Notes under the pieces: model-generated
The model's input: only the letters and a program-made list of their open reading frames with translations
What the model was told of the DNA's origin: nothing
The model's database searches: none
From: Timema cristinae
Lineage: Eukaryota; Arthropoda; Insecta; Phasmatodea; Timematidae
DNA length: 64,000 nt
Reading direction: 5' to 3'
NCBI GenBank assembly: GCA_039000515.1
Contig: JBCFYV010000100.1
Coordinates: 30,926,421-30,990,420 of the forward strand
Made by a program: the position numbers and the translations under genes
In this document: piece after piece, positions 33,668-45,185 of the stretch
How positions within the stretch are numbered: position 1 is the stretch's first letter
How the letters are laid out: every line of letters starts with the position of its first letter

Positions 33668-34490
33668 CAGTGGTGGCTCGTAGCTAAAATTAATGGGGGT
33701 GCTGCTCCAGAAAATGTTTAGCCTTTGTTTTAAAATTGTGTAAAAGGAAAAAAAATGTATAAAAAGCAAATTTATTGAAGAACTTGATAAAATCTTAACA
33801 AAAAAAACAAACGTGTTTTACTTACTTAACTTAAATTGTTACAGTTCAAGCTTGATCTATTCATTTTAAAATTAAATCTATTCTTCTTCTTTTTAATTTG
33901 CGCACAAAGTTCAGTAATTTTCTCCTTGATCTCTGGATGACAATTGAGGAAATTTTTCTACATTGAAAGTACTGCAAGCATTTAGCCTTTCTGTTAAATA
34001 AAAGAACGAAAAAAATGAATAAAATATCTGGAAGCAGAATAATAATCTAATTCTATATTCTTCTACACTTTATCACATTCAAGAATATGGTACACGGTTT
34101 TTAAGCACAACACACGCTGAGTAAAAAAATACCTCCTTCCACCATCACGCCAGAGCTGGCACTGTGAGAGCAACAGTGCTCTCTCTACCTAGCAGTCCCG
34201 CCTTCCTCCCCACTTCCTCCTATTTGCGCATGCGCACAACAGTCAAACACCACGTCACTGGCAGTGTGAAGAGCACAGTTCCATACAAATATATTTGTAT
34301 CTTTTTCATAAACTGGGGTATGGCTACTGAAGTACTGACATTAAGCTTAAGGAATATATATTGTACTACAAAAAGAAAGAATTAAAAAAAAAAAAATAAC
34401 TCATATTAAATTAATGTTATCGATAATATCAAGTGGAAATAGGGAGGGGGGTGCTGCAGATCCGCAGTGACTATACACAAGCCGCCACTG
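33668..34490 (-). mobile_element. hAT-like non-autonomous DNA transposon, copy 2
   Basis: Collinear with 337-1146. The ends are CAGTGGTGGCTCGTAG and, reversed, CAGTGGCGGCTTGTG. The flanking octamers (ATATATAT and TGTATAAT) match poorly, so the duplication has decayed or was AT-rich. It retains the transposase C-terminal remnant at about 33860-33990 (HPEIKEKITELCAQIKKKKN). A 70-codon plus frame shared with copy 1 lies near the right end. Both copies keep its middle (CIFFINWGMATEVLTL), but with no other support I do not call it a gene. Confidence 0.65.
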
Positions 34491-34495
34491 TGTAT

Positions 34496-34815
34496 AATAC
34501 TACTATAAGGCCACATGGCTGACTAACACTCAATGACATTAATGTTTACCCACTTCCAGTATGAGCTAGAAACTTGAAATTTGGCAAACTATAACTTCTA
34601 GCCTTTAACCGACGGAAAAATTCCAAAAAGTTTTAAAAAAAACATTTTTGACCCCCCCTCCCCCCCAAAACAAAAAAATTGGAGCAGCTTTAAAGTCGGT
34701 GCGGACCTTTCTTTGGAGGTCTCTTGTGGCTAAACGATAAGACCTATCAAAAAAAGGCTCTGGAATTAAATTAGTTTACATCCACTTGCAAAGAAAACTC
34801 ACTGGGGCAAAGCAA
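34496..34815 (+). repeat. interspersed repeat R2, copy 2
   Basis: Matches 31258-31600 from ACTACTATAAGGCCACATGG to AACTCACTGGGG. It contains a C run near 34653. It starts 5 bp after the hAT-like element. Confidence 0.7.
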
Positions 34816-34849
34816 GTGTGTATATATAATATATATAGTTAAGAAAGAT

Positions 34850-35195
34850 AGAATTTAAAGGAACTGTTCCCTCAGATGCTTGAAAGGAGAGAGGTAAACC
34901 AATAAAGAAAAAAACACTCCCTCAGTACATCCGTCAAGAATTAAAACGCCACTCTCTCCATTACTGGAAAACCAGGATATACGAGCGTGACACTTAGACC
35001 ACGTATACACCTGTGCGAGCTAGGCTAAGAATCAGGGAGGTATAGCTTATAGTTGGTGTAACCACATTTTCATGGAGTAATATTGTAAAACAATTTAGTG
35101 AATATTCAACTTCAATAAGCGACTGAGATTCGAACTATAACCTCATATATATCTACAAAAATTAAACCGGTCGAGCCTGACTTTTAATCCGCGTG
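34850..35195 (-). mobile_element. two degraded SINE family A fragments
   Basis: 34850-35010 keeps the body and part of the head. 35035-35195 keeps the body and a B-box complement (GACTGAGATTCGAACTATAA). Neither has a tail. Confidence 0.5.
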
Positions 35196-35670
35196 TAATA
35201 AAAATAATATTAATAGCCCATGTATTGGACGTCATTACATATTTAAAAAAATACTATTTATCGGTTTATTTTACCATCTCAACGATATTTAAATTTCATA
35301 CAATGACTGTAACTCTTAAAGGTGTGATGTTACCATCCTCCTAACGAAATAGATGGCGTGAGGTTAAAAGTATCATCCTTCTCATTTTTTTGTTACTAAA
35401 CCCACACAAGCTTTTATAAATGACCGCCATCTATTTGAATATGGTCTTCATAACGTGAAAGGAGGTGGGAAAATGAGTTATATCAACTTTGATCGTTATT
35501 ACATGGTCTAACCTACGTGTCACCAACAGCCGTTAATACTGTGCGTAGGATGGAGGGATTAAATTGATGGAGGGAGGTTTCTCACTTACAGCAGCTCACT
35601 TCTTTTTATTGTTTATTATGTGTTTAGGATAGATTATTACGTCAGAAACTACACGATTCTCTGGTAGAAC
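35196..35670. other. unique sequence, no gene recognised
   Basis: An 11-bp inverted pair AATAGATGGCG (35347) and CGCCATCTATT (35427) is the only structure seen. Confidence 0.35.
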
Positions 35671-35671
35671 G

Positions 35672-35925
35672 TTCTAAGTCACCGCTCTCGAAATATACTG
35701 GACTGGCCAGGATGAGAATATCGGGTGAGCTGATGATGTTTTCTCTGAATGGTTTTCTACACTACCACCACGAAAATACTGGTATACTTACTTTAGATTA
35801 AACACTAATCATACCAACCTCGGTGGCCATATTATCTAACGGGTTACTTACTCTCTCAGTAGACTAGACTGACGATGACGGGGAGATCGTGGTTCGAATC
35901 TCGGTCGGATGTACTGGTTGTGGGG
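35672..35925 (+). mobile_element. two partial SINE family A1 copies
   Basis: 35672-35815 is an eroded head plus body. 35818-35925 is a well-kept tRNA part (AGTAGACTAGACTGACGATG, B box GTGGTTCGAATCTCGG at 35889) that stops soon after it, so it lacks body and tail. Loss of the 3' end is unusual for retrotransposed SINEs and suggests later deletion. Confidence 0.65.
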
Positions 35926-36199
35926 GTAATTCATGTCAGTGTTAAAGGGGCGTTTTTCAAACTACATGGAATGTCAGAAAATACAGTAGAATTTTGAAAA
36001 GAAGGAACGTTTTAAAAGTACAAACATATTGTTTGCTTTCGACGTTGATAGGATTTTGTAATTTATTAGTATTATAAACAAGTGAGTTGCAGATCACATT
36101 AAATTTATGTATGAATATATAAAAATTGATTAAGTCATTTTTATAATTTTTAAAAATGATCCTTACAAAATAATGTGTTCTTGCCTAAAAACAAAAAAA

Positions 36200-36390
36200 T
36201 TACTCCATTCTCGCAATAGACTAGACTGCCGATGACTGGTAAATCGGGATTATAATCCCGGTTTAGTGTACTTAGGATTATTATTATTATTATAAAACGT
36301 TCTACTACACACCCTCCACGCAAATGCGTGTACTGTCCTCTTAATTATACCTTCCTCGTTCTTACCTCATTAATGCAACTACGCGCATGC
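36200..36390 (+). mobile_element. SINE family A1 with internal (ATT)n
   Basis: Partial head (CGCAATAGACTAGACTGCCG), B box (GGGATTATAATCCCGG), an (ATT)n run in the body at about 36279-36292, and body to CTCATTAATGCAACTA. The conserved tail is absent. Confidence 0.6.
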
Positions 36391-36834
36391 TCCTGACAGG
36401 TAGAGAAACGTGTAAATAATGTTCCCTTGACGTGTTTTTAGTGTGTCGTGGCTCCCATCAATGTCTTATTAGTTGGGGTCTATATTTTTCCTGGTCATGC
36501 GATCCTTTGGCATATAGAACAAGTGGGTAACGCGCAGAAGCACTCCGCTAATTACTTCAGGGGGGGGGTTGGGAGGGTAATCCTTGGATGGCTCATTAGT
36601 GTAAATTAACGCTCATGTAATTATCAACAGGTGGTTTTGCTTTCCCTAGTTAATATAGGACACTCTAGGAAGAAATAACTAATAGTCATATAGCTACCTT
36701 AAAGAAACAAGTTTATTTTTTAAATGTTGGTTTAAATTGTAAGAGGTGAGGGATTCTAACGAAAGAGACGTCACTAATATTCGCTTGTAAAGAGAATTTA
36801 AAAACACTTATTTGGGAAAACAATATCACCGGAC

Positions 36835-37075
36835 CCACTTCGGTGGTCGAATGATCTAAGGCGTCTCTCTCACAATATAATAGAATGCCGATAACGGGAG
36901 ATTGGGGTTAGAATCTTGGTCAGGTATGGTGAGGGTAGTTTTTTTCCTGAATGGTTTTCCACTCCCCTTCCATGCAAATAGAATTATATTTCCTCCTAAT
37001 TCAACTTTATCATCTTTAACACTAGCTTAACTAGAGTAACTGCGTATAATCGGAAATATTGGTAAGATTCTGGTG

Positions 37076-37076
<1 letters not shown>
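36835..37076 (+). mobile_element. SINE family A1
   Basis: Head CACTTCGGTGGTCGAATGAT, eroded B box (GGGGTTAGAATCTTGG), body, and degraded tail ending GGTAAGATTCTGGTGCTAAT before an (AT)n run (37077-37140). Confidence 0.75.

Positions 37077-37140
<64 letters not shown>
37077..37140. repeat. (AT)n microsatellite between two SINEs
   Basis: An almost pure AT run separates an A1 copy from a C copy. Confidence 0.92.
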
Positions 37141-37141
<1 letters not shown>

Positions 37142-37310
37142 CTGACAGATTAGCTCAGTCGGTAGCGTGTCTGCCTTCTGAGCTCAATTCCCAGCATGGC
37201 CAAACAATTTATCATTGATGAAATATGGGTTTACCTTTTCACATTAATAAATTTACGGCTGGGAACTTAATGTTGTGCCTATCTTAAATAAAAGTAAATA
37301 TATAAAAATA
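37141..37310 (+). mobile_element. SINE family C
   Basis: A box TTAGCTCAGTCGGTAGCG at 37149, shortened tRNA part (CTCAATTCCCAGCATGGCC), and body ATTGATGAAATATGGGTT. The conserved C/D tail is missing or eroded. Confidence 0.75.
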
Positions 37311-38134
37311 TATATAACTGGCTAGGATCAACCTTGGCCTTCAGGGTCACGTTAGACATACCAACCTTGGAACTTATATTTTATACTACATAAACTATTA
37401 CTAAAAAACATTTATGGAAAATACTAGTACCAAGAAATATATATTCATGCCGGAAACAGAAGGTCAAACTTTGTTTTAACCTTTTCCCCAAAATTATTAG
37501 ATTTTTTTTTTAATTGTCTTTTCATAAAGAAAAATAATTTAATCATGGTAGAGATACAATTAGGAAAATAGTCCTTCGGATCTCTTGTATCGAGATACAA
37601 AAATATTTAAAATTCGAAATAAAAAACATATATATATAATTCGAGTTGTAATTATCAAACTAACCCAGAGTTAAGAAATTGTTGCTTAAGTTGTAGATGG
37701 TCAAAACGCAGAATAAGACGCACAAAATAACTAAAATATCGAGACTAGTAAATAATATTAAATATTATATAAAATTTGTATATATTAATTATATATTAAA
37801 TAAATTAAATATTTTTGATATCAATAAATGTATATAATATGTCACTACTGTATTAGAGATGAATTTTTTAATTCGTTATTTTAATAAACTTTATAATTAA
37901 TCCAATAGTTTATAGAAGAAAATATGCATTATTATTTATTTGGGTATGTAATGTGTGTTTTAAAGTTACATGATCATGTTAGCTTACGCCCTTAGAGAGA
38001 AGTAAATTGAGCCAAACAAGATAAGAGTCTTACCAACAAATTTAATATCCTATTAATGTTCTGAAACGTACTTAACAACCCTCATATATAATTTTCCTGA
38101 AATATCTCAAAATATATCGTTAATTACTCTTAAA
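37311..38134. other. very AT-rich sequence, no gene recognised
   Basis: Long AT-only stretches near 37620-37860. No boxes or frames. Confidence 0.4.
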
Positions 38135-38382
38135 CCACTTCGATACCCTTATGGTCTAAGGTGCTACTCTCGCAGTAAACTATATTGCTGATGACGAGGA
38201 TATTGAGGTTCGAATATTGGTTGGGTGTAGTGAGGGTGGTTTTTACAAAATGGTTTTCCACTCTTCCTCCACGCAAATGCAGGTACACTTCCTCTAAATA
38301 TAACCTTCCTCATCCATAAAACCGTTAGCGTAAATAGTACACCAGCGTATAATCTGAACCTGTGTTAAAACGCGGTGCTAAA
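38135..38382 (+). mobile_element. SINE family A1
   Basis: Head CCACTTCGATACCCTTATGG, B box GAGGTTCGAATATTGG, body CACGCAAATGCAGGTACACT, and eroded tail ending GCGGTGCTAAAAA. Confidence 0.8.
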
Positions 38383-38519
38383 AAATTATTCTTAAGATAA
38401 AATAACAGGAGCCTTAATTGTTAAACCACTTTTCCTAAAAATTCGCCCAACTTTTTAGAAAGAAATATATTTTAAATACTACACACCATTGAAATTATCA
38501 CATCGGTCTAATTAATTAA

Positions 38520-38928
38520 CTGTCAGATATAAATACATATCAACTATAACAGTTTTCCCAAGAAAACCTATCAAAACCGTTTTTTTTAATTTTCAAAATA
38601 AAAATTACATTTCTCTTTCCCCAAAGGGGCCAATAAAATTCCGAGAATATTAAAAGAATAAGCCTCATCCTTCCCACCCCCCCCACCCCCTTCAACACAC
38701 ATATTTTAATTAAGTGGAAAAAACATTATTCCATTATCAAATAAACGTTTTATTTCCTCAAAAGATTTAAATTTTTTGGAATATTCAATGTGTTTATCCA
38801 ATAACCTTATAAACTTTTCATATTTGGGATCTTTATTTTTATTAATGTAAATGTAGGGGAAGACTACCTTAATGTTTTAATGAATTATTAATTTATGAGT
38901 GGTGCCCAGCTAGTTTTTTATATATATA
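38520..38928 (-). mobile_element. possible RTE-type repeat remnant
   Basis: The minus strand starts AAAAAACTAGCTGGGCACCA near 38925, resembling the usual opening of these repeats. No matching 3' end was confirmed. Confidence 0.25.
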
Positions 38929-39156
38929 TATATTTTATCTACCTCTCAAATATTCAAACTAAAAGTAAAGTGATAGGGATTTGAAATGATTTTAACTTAC
39001 ATTTTAACTAACATTCATTTTTATATTCCAATAACATTTTTAGAAAATCGTATCGTGGTCTTTGGAAACTTGTATTCAAATCTTAAAAGCTTTGACTTAC
39101 TGACTTACTAACTCTATGGCATTAGAGACTCGAAAATTCATTGTTATTTATTTATT

Positions 39157-39388
39157 TAGCACCACATCTTACCACAAGTTAGGGTTATACGCTAATGGGT
39201 TAAGGATTGGGAAGGTTGAATTCATAGGAAGTGAACCCACATTTGCGTGTAATGAGAGTAGAAAACCATTTAGGAAAAACCACCCCAGTTCACCCGATCG
39301 AGATTCGAACCTCGATCTCTCCCCGTCCTCGACAGTCTGGCTCAACAATAAACTAGCGTGTCAGCCAACTAGGCCACCGAGAGGGGTG
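39157..39388 (-). mobile_element. SINE family A2
   Basis: Tail complement CACATCTTACCACAAGTTAG, body, B-box complement CGAGATTCGAACCTCGATC, and head complement AGCCAACTAGGCCACCGAG. Confidence 0.82.
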
Positions 39389-39515
39389 AAAATTAACTAT
39401 TGAACTTACAGAAGTATGCCACCTATTCATATCTTGAACTAATTTTAACCAGTCTACCTCATTACTCTTAATCTCTTTCATGTCCATTCTAATGTGATCC
39501 TCCCATCTGCAACTA

Positions 39516-39749
39516 CAGTAGCCCCATGGCTTCTTTGGTAATGACTGACAGCTCACAGCTGACTTCTGACAGTCAACATTTACGTATATACCTAAATTTT
39601 GACTGTCAAAAGTGGCAGCTGCTAGACCCAAGTTTATGCAGATCATATGGTTCGGAGTAGGGATAGATAATTTGATCTAGTTACTTTTCAAAGCCGTCAG
39701 CTTTCAGCTGTGAGCTGTCAGTCAGCACCAAGAAGCCATGGGGCTACTG
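39516..39749. mobile_element. MITE with about 49-bp inverted ends and TA flanks
   Basis: The left end CAGTAGCCCCATGGCTTCTT (39516) and the right end, reversed, are identical over 20 bp and continue in near match to CACAGCTGA. TA lies on both sides (39514-39515 and 39750-39751). This suits mobilisation by a Tc1/mariner-type transposase. At 234 bp it has no coding capacity of its own. Confidence 0.8.
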
Positions 39750-39751
39750 TA

Positions 39752-40069
39752 GGTCTTATCAATGTATTTTACCCAGTGGGTTCTCCAGTCAGTACCCTGA
39801 ACACGGTTCTAGACTCGTACATTCTCGTAGAATATCCTACCCACCGTTATTTATAAGACTTGATAATCCTAACAGGCCTTGTGAGTAGTACAGGATATGT
39901 AACTCATAATTATGTAAGCTCCTTCATTCCACAGTTACCTCCTCTCTTTTTTGGACAAATATTTTCCTAAGCACCTGGTTTTCAAACCTACAGAATATAA
40001 TACAGTCAGTATTTTTACATCAGACAATCCCCCCTTAGAACTGAATTTATTGTTATTCGTATACAGGGA
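39752..40069. other. unique sequence, no gene recognised
   Basis: Moderate GC, frequent stops, no boxes. Confidence 0.35.
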
Positions 40070-40465
40070 GATCGGTTGACCACCGAGACCAAAATATAAA
40101 TACCTCCACGCAGGCGTAGGAGTTTTTCCCCCTTAACTGTTTTCCCCTCTCCCTCCACGCAAATGCGAATACTTATCTTCTAAATTAATTATCTCTGTAA
40201 CACTAGCATTGTTATTTAGTACCGTGTTTTACTACCCGTTCGTGGTATACGAATATGTGATAATTACGCTAATGGTTTCAGAGATTAGGGGGAGGTTAGA
40301 TTTAAAGGGAGTGTACCCACATTTGTGGGAATGAAGAGTGGAAAACTATTTTGGAAAAATCCCCCTCAGTACACCCTACCGAGACTTGATCCTCAGACTC
40401 CCCGTCTTCAGCAGTCTAGTCCACTGAGAGAGTAGCGCGTTAGTCCACGCGGCCACCAATATATC
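40070..40465 (-). mobile_element. SINE family A1 copy (40216-40465) and A fragment (40070-40205)
   Basis: The fragment is plus-strand body (CTCCCTCCACGCAAATGCGA) with a scrambled tRNA part. The better copy is minus strand: tail complement GTGTTTTACTACCCGTTCGT, B-box complement GAGACTTGATCCTCAGAC, head complement GCGCGTTAGTCCACGCGGCC. Confidence 0.7.
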
Positions 40466-40719
40466 TGTTAACTGCGGGGTAGAGTCCGCTTTGGCTTAAG
40501 CTAGTCTGTGAGTTGTAGATCCAATACAGTCACGTGTCCAGGAAACAGCCACACACGTATATATTAGTCAACCAACGTTAGTAGCTATTGTAAGTTAACC
40601 GTCTGTAAAGCAAATTAAAAAAACAAAACTGTTGAAGATTATTAGCTAAAAAAAAAGCCAAATGACAAATGGTGAACGTATGACATTTTCCAAATATCAC
40701 GTATTCTGTAACAAACATC

Positions 40720-40930
40720 GGAACCAAAACACGCCCCCCTCCTCCTCTTCGCGGTTCTCTCTCTTCTTGTTAAAGTTTTTTTTTTTTGCTACGCGCAGCC
40801 AGTATTTGAACTGAAGCACGCCCCTCCTTTGTTTCAAGTTGAAAGTTGATGATTTACGGGAATATTGCTCGGCGCCAGCATACAGTTAGTTCCTCGTACC
40901 CGTGTGTGGGCCCTCCTTACCCAGGCTTGC
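40720..40930. promoter_or_regulatory. GC-richer, promoter-like patch
   Basis: Clustered CpG and C-rich strings (ACACGCCCCCCTCCTCC, TACGCGCAGCC, GGCGCCAGC, CACGCCCCTCC) stand out from AT-rich flanks, with an initiator-like ACAGTTAG at 40882. No exon or donor was recognised. Confidence 0.2.
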
Positions 40931-41040
40931 CAACTCTATAGTTTCAAGATATAGTGCAAGGATCTGAAAATGGATTGTATTTTACCTATGGATGAAAAGT
41001 TGCAGGGGAATATTCCATAGTGACATCTTGCGGCATATTA

Positions 41041-41062
41041 TTAATAGTATTATTATTATTTC

Positions 41063-41097
<35 letters not shown>

Positions 41098-41355
41098 GCA
41101 CCGCGTCTTACTACCTATTCGGGTTATACGCACTAACGCTAATGTGTAATGGTAGGGTGATTGTGAGATTAAATGGAAGACCTACAGTTTAACGTGGAAT
41201 CCGAACCACGGTGGAGGCCTGAGATTCCCCACATTCACAAGTTGTGATTAATACACGTCTGGTCAGAGGTGGAGAGGTTTGGCAAACAGATAAGTTTGTG
41301 CCGGGACCGAGGATTGAACCCCGAACCCGAGCATAGAAGTCTAGCACCTTACTCG
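41041..41355 (-). mobile_element. SINE family B
   Basis: (ATT)n at 41050-41096, tail complement GCGTCTTACTACCTATTCGG, body, and B-box complement GAGGATTGAACCCCG. The head is cut and joins directly to an A-family body. Confidence 0.85.
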
Positions 41356-41535
41356 GTCGGTCGTACTGAGGGTGGTTTTTTTTACTAAATGGGTTCCCAC
41401 CCTTTCTCCACCAAATCATGGGTACATTTGCTCTGAATTTAACCTTGCTCATCCTTAGCACATAGTAAAACTTAGTACCTAAGCGGATAGCACGTACGCC
41501 TCGCACACGTACTGTTATTAAGATGCGGTGCTAAA
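41356..41535 (+). mobile_element. SINE family A, 5' cut at the junction with a B copy
   Basis: Starts CGGTCGGTCGTACTGAGGGT at the end of the tRNA part, keeps the body, and ends ATTAAGATGCGGTGCTAAAA. Confidence 0.75.
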
Positions 41536-41963
41536 AAAAAAATCCTTGGATTGATTAAATCTAAGTAGAAACTTTTAAAATTTGAATATCTTGACTACAT
41601 TTCATTTATTTAAATATCTGTAACTTTTTAAATAACAAATGATTGCAAATTTTCTATCTCAAATCTTTTATTTTATCTTGGCAGGATAATAATATTTTCC
41701 TAGGCAAGTATAAAAATAAAAAAAACAGGCTCTTAAAATACCAAAGACACGGTTCGCAATTTATATTTCATTCAAAATTAATTGCACCACATAATAATGA
41801 ATTCAGATCACAACAGGATCCAAATCAAAGTCTCTTGTTGGTTTGTGGTTGGGAGAGGGAAATGTAGGTAGAGAATAATCATCATATAAACTTATATTCT
41901 AAGCCAATAAACTTCAACAATAATTATCAATTTTTATTAGAAACTAATTATGAAAGTTTTTTT

Positions 41964-42210
41964 TAGCACTTTGTATTACTATCCGTTCGGGTTATACGTT
42001 TATGTACTATTACACTAATGGTTTTAGGGATCAGGAAGATCATACTTATTGGAAGTGTACCCGAATTTGCGTGGAGATAGGGTGAAAAAACATTTTGGGA
42101 ACACTACCTTCAGTACACCCGAACGAGATTCAAATCTTGATCTTCAAGTCATCGTCAGTCTATTCCACTGAGAAAGTAGCGTTTTAGACCACTTGGCCAC
42201 TGAAGTGGGT
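41964..42210 (-). mobile_element. SINE family A1
   Basis: Tail complement TTGTATTACTATCCGTTCGG, body, B-box complement GAGATTCAAATCTTGATC, and head complement TAGACCACTTGGCCACTGAA. Confidence 0.8.
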
Positions 42211-42240
42211 ATATATATATATTTTTATTTTTATTTTTTT

Positions 42241-42462
42241 ATTTAGCACTTTGTCTTACTACCCCTTCGGGTTATACGCTTAAGTACTAAGTACGCTAAT
42301 GGATTAGAAATTGGGAATGTTGAATTTAGAGGAAGTGAACCCGCATTTGCGTGGAGTTAGAGTGGAAAACCATAGAGGAAAAATCACCCCCAGTTCACCC
42401 GACCGAGATTCAAACCCCTATCTCCCCGTCCTCGGCAGTCGATCTCAACACGACTAGCGTGA
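42241..42462 (-). mobile_element. SINE family A2
   Basis: Tail complement TTGTCTTACTACCCCTTCGG, body, and B-box complement CGAGATTCAAACCCC. The head is cut soon after CAACACGACTAGCG. Confidence 0.8.
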
Positions 42463-42652
42463 AGAGGGTATATTGTAACTTTAACGAGGTCCTCAGGATA
42501 TTAATTTTAGCGCAAAAGTGGCGCTACACATGAGGCATTTGTTGAAACACGTGTAATGAATGCAATTAACTCGGCAAATACTTCTTAAGGGTGATTACCA
42601 ACATTTCCCGTCGGTTGTCGGTAATCTATCACGCATCAAAAGGAACAATTAG

Positions 42653-42800
42653 TCTATCTCGGTGGTCTTGAGGTAAAGTGCTTACTTCAGGACTCAATAT
42701 TTGTGGGTTCAAAACTATCTGGGGTCGAAGGATTTTTCTTAAACGATACAAATCCGTGACATAACTTCCTTCGGAGGATAAGTAGAGCCGTCGGACATTT
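42653..42800 (+). mobile_element. SINE family D, 3' incomplete
   Basis: Head CTCGGTGGTCTTGAGGTAAA, B box GTGGGTTCAAAACTATC, and body AACTTCCTTCGGAGGATAAG. It stops before the D tail. Confidence 0.65.
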
Positions 42801-44329
42801 GGCTCAATAATAATAGAGTAGATTGTTCTATCAACACCTTAAAAATAAAAAAATAAATTATATAATGGCAACGTTTAGAACATGTATAAATAAGTTAAAG
42901 AAAATCTGCATAATTGTGTGGTTAGCAATATTATTGTCCATTTCATTTTACATGTTTAGCATGAATGTTCGTCGTTCCCGACAGTTTACTTCTTGACTCT
43001 GCGATTCAACAAATAGGTGCATGTGTGTGGATGTGTACATACAGTTTGTCAAGTAATTCGCGAAGAGGCGAATGCCACATGTGTATTACCGCCTTAAGAT
43101 TGTCCATGTGTCGAAATTATAGTGTATTATCCGAATCGTAACGTTGGCAACGCTGTCCTTCCCAGACTAGAGCTCGCGGCTGGTAAATGAATCTTGAAGT
43201 ATTAGCGCAACTTCAGGGGAATTTATGACTTAATACTTAGACGTTACGCGTATCATATATTCTTCTCTCGGTCGAATCATGCGAAGAATTTAACGTCTAT
43301 ATTTCTTATTTTATCTTTGATTTAGAATGCTATTTTAATATCGTCATATTCTTTTTTGATTTCAATGGTATACAACTCATATATAGTGAAACACACTGAA
43401 TTTCACCCACACACCACTTAAAAACTAGTCTAACACACGAGTATACACTAAACTAGTCCACTGATTGATAAAGTCACCAATAACAAATTTACAGTCGTGC
43501 TAAAAATTGAACCCGTGGACCTTTATCTAAAGATCGAGTGTATTTAGGCAGGTGTTTCAAGATGATTTCCCACTCTCCCTCCACGCAAATTAAACTAAAT
43601 TTTCTCTATCTTTTTCTTTTATCACCCTTTCTTTCCCCTTAGTATAAATAAACGCGGCTAGTACAAACACGCTGCAACATTTTATTTTATTATTTTTAGC
43701 TCGTATGACCCTTCTTTCATCCTCTCTGTCCCCTGTGGCCGAGTGGTCAAAGAGGCTAACTACAGGTCTTGAGGACCCTGGTCCCATTATAACACCCCAG
43801 CTCGCGGTGGCTTTCATCCCCTGGGTTCTAGACTCTTATTAGAGGATTTCAAATGAAGAGTTTGTGAACCAGACAAAAGTTTTGGTTTCTTTAGCACTTA
43901 ACACCATGAATCCAAGAGTGTTAAGCTATTAAAATCAATAATATAACAATTCTAGCTGCTAATCTTAAAGTTTAAATTTTTTATCAGGATAAATTAATTT
44001 TAATCGCACCAGCATTTATTTGTAAACAGAATGAAAAGTCAACGTGTAGCAAGAAAGAAAAATGTCAATGCAACTGCCTTAAATTCAAATCCGGCCTTTC
44101 TGTATGTATCATAACCAGGAATACCAAGTGAGTGGAAATTACTGCATATATTTATTTACACATTTATGTATGTATATATAAATTTAGTCATTCATTTATT
44201 TTCGTTAGTTTAAACATGCAATATAAGCGCCCTGTGGATGTTAATCACGGGCTGGCCTGTTTAGGTTGGAATTAGGAAAAGTTGTGGCAACAAACAAAAA
44301 AACAGCTCACTAACACGCTATGTATACAC
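42801..44329. other. mostly unique sequence with an A fragment and a tRNA-like trace
   Basis: 43505-43590 is a family A fragment (body CTCCCTCCACGCAAATTAAA). At 43735 GTGGCCGAGTGGTCAAAGAG resembles a tRNA-Leu/Ser A box, but no B box follows at the right distance. No gene was recognised. Confidence 0.4.
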
Positions 44330-44864
44330 TACGGGTAAAGTCCGAACCCGGATAAAGTCAATATTATCCAGATAATGTTGACTTTATCCAAATTACGTAG
44401 ATAATGTTGTGTGAAAGGTGATTGAATAATGTTTTTTAGAAGTTTATCCAGAAAATATAGACATTATCCACCCGCACTTGGATAGTGGCAATTTATATGG
44501 TAGAAGCTAGGTTAGGCTAGGCTAGGTTAACTTAGATTCAGTTATGAGAGTCTAGGCTATTAGATTAGCTTAAGCAAATAAAGCATAAAATGGTTCATTT
44601 CGAATGTTAGTGCACTAACACAATCCAATTTACCTGTCCAATTTCAAAATATTGTTTTAAAATAAAATTTGTATTGAAGAGTGCTTAGCTTTACAAATAT
44701 TATTCACCGTTATCCAAATCTTACTGGTTAGTGTTTATATTATCCGGATAGTGTCGTAAATGAGAAAAATTACTTTCTATTTCTGACTTAATCCACTGCA
44801 CCTGGCTAATGCTGACATCTCCCGGATAATCTCGACACTATCCAGATTTCGCACATTACCCGTA
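44330..44864. mobile_element. MITE-like element with palindromic subterminal repeats
   Basis: The ends are inverted: TACGGGTAAAGTCCGAA at 44330 and, reversed from 44864, TACGGGTAATGTGCGAA. Inside both ends the motif GGATAATGT and its complement recur many times (for example GGATAAAGTCAATATTATCC at 44352), giving nested hairpins. The centre (about 44480-44690) is unique. The transposase group is unknown and no duplication is clear. Confidence 0.7.
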
Positions 44865-44989
44865 ACATATATATAATTATGTATCGTATATGTGTATAGC
44901 TATACATATTTTAGTTGGTTTACGCGAGCTTTGGTCTTTTCTGTCAGTTCCACAGTTACTCTGAAGTGTTATTGTTTGTTGTTTAACCT

Positions 44990-45185
44990 TGTTTTTGTAC
45001 CGGATTATACGCATGCATTAATTGCGTCAATGGAATATGAATGAGGAAGGTAGAGTTGTAAAAAAATGAGCCCTCGTTTGCATGAATAGAGAGTAGTAGA
45101 TAATTTAGGGGGGGGGGGTAAATACCCTCATTACACCAGACATGGATTCTAACTCCAATATCCCTGTCACTAGCAGTCCTTATAT
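44990..45185 (-). mobile_element. SINE family A fragment
   Basis: Tail end, body (GCCCTCGTTTGCATGAATAG), a G run near 45109, and an eroded B-box region. The head is lost. Confidence 0.55.

Noticed and set aside
43735..43810. tRNA-Leu/Ser-like sequence
   Set aside because: Only an A-box-like string is present. No B box or acceptor pairing was found.
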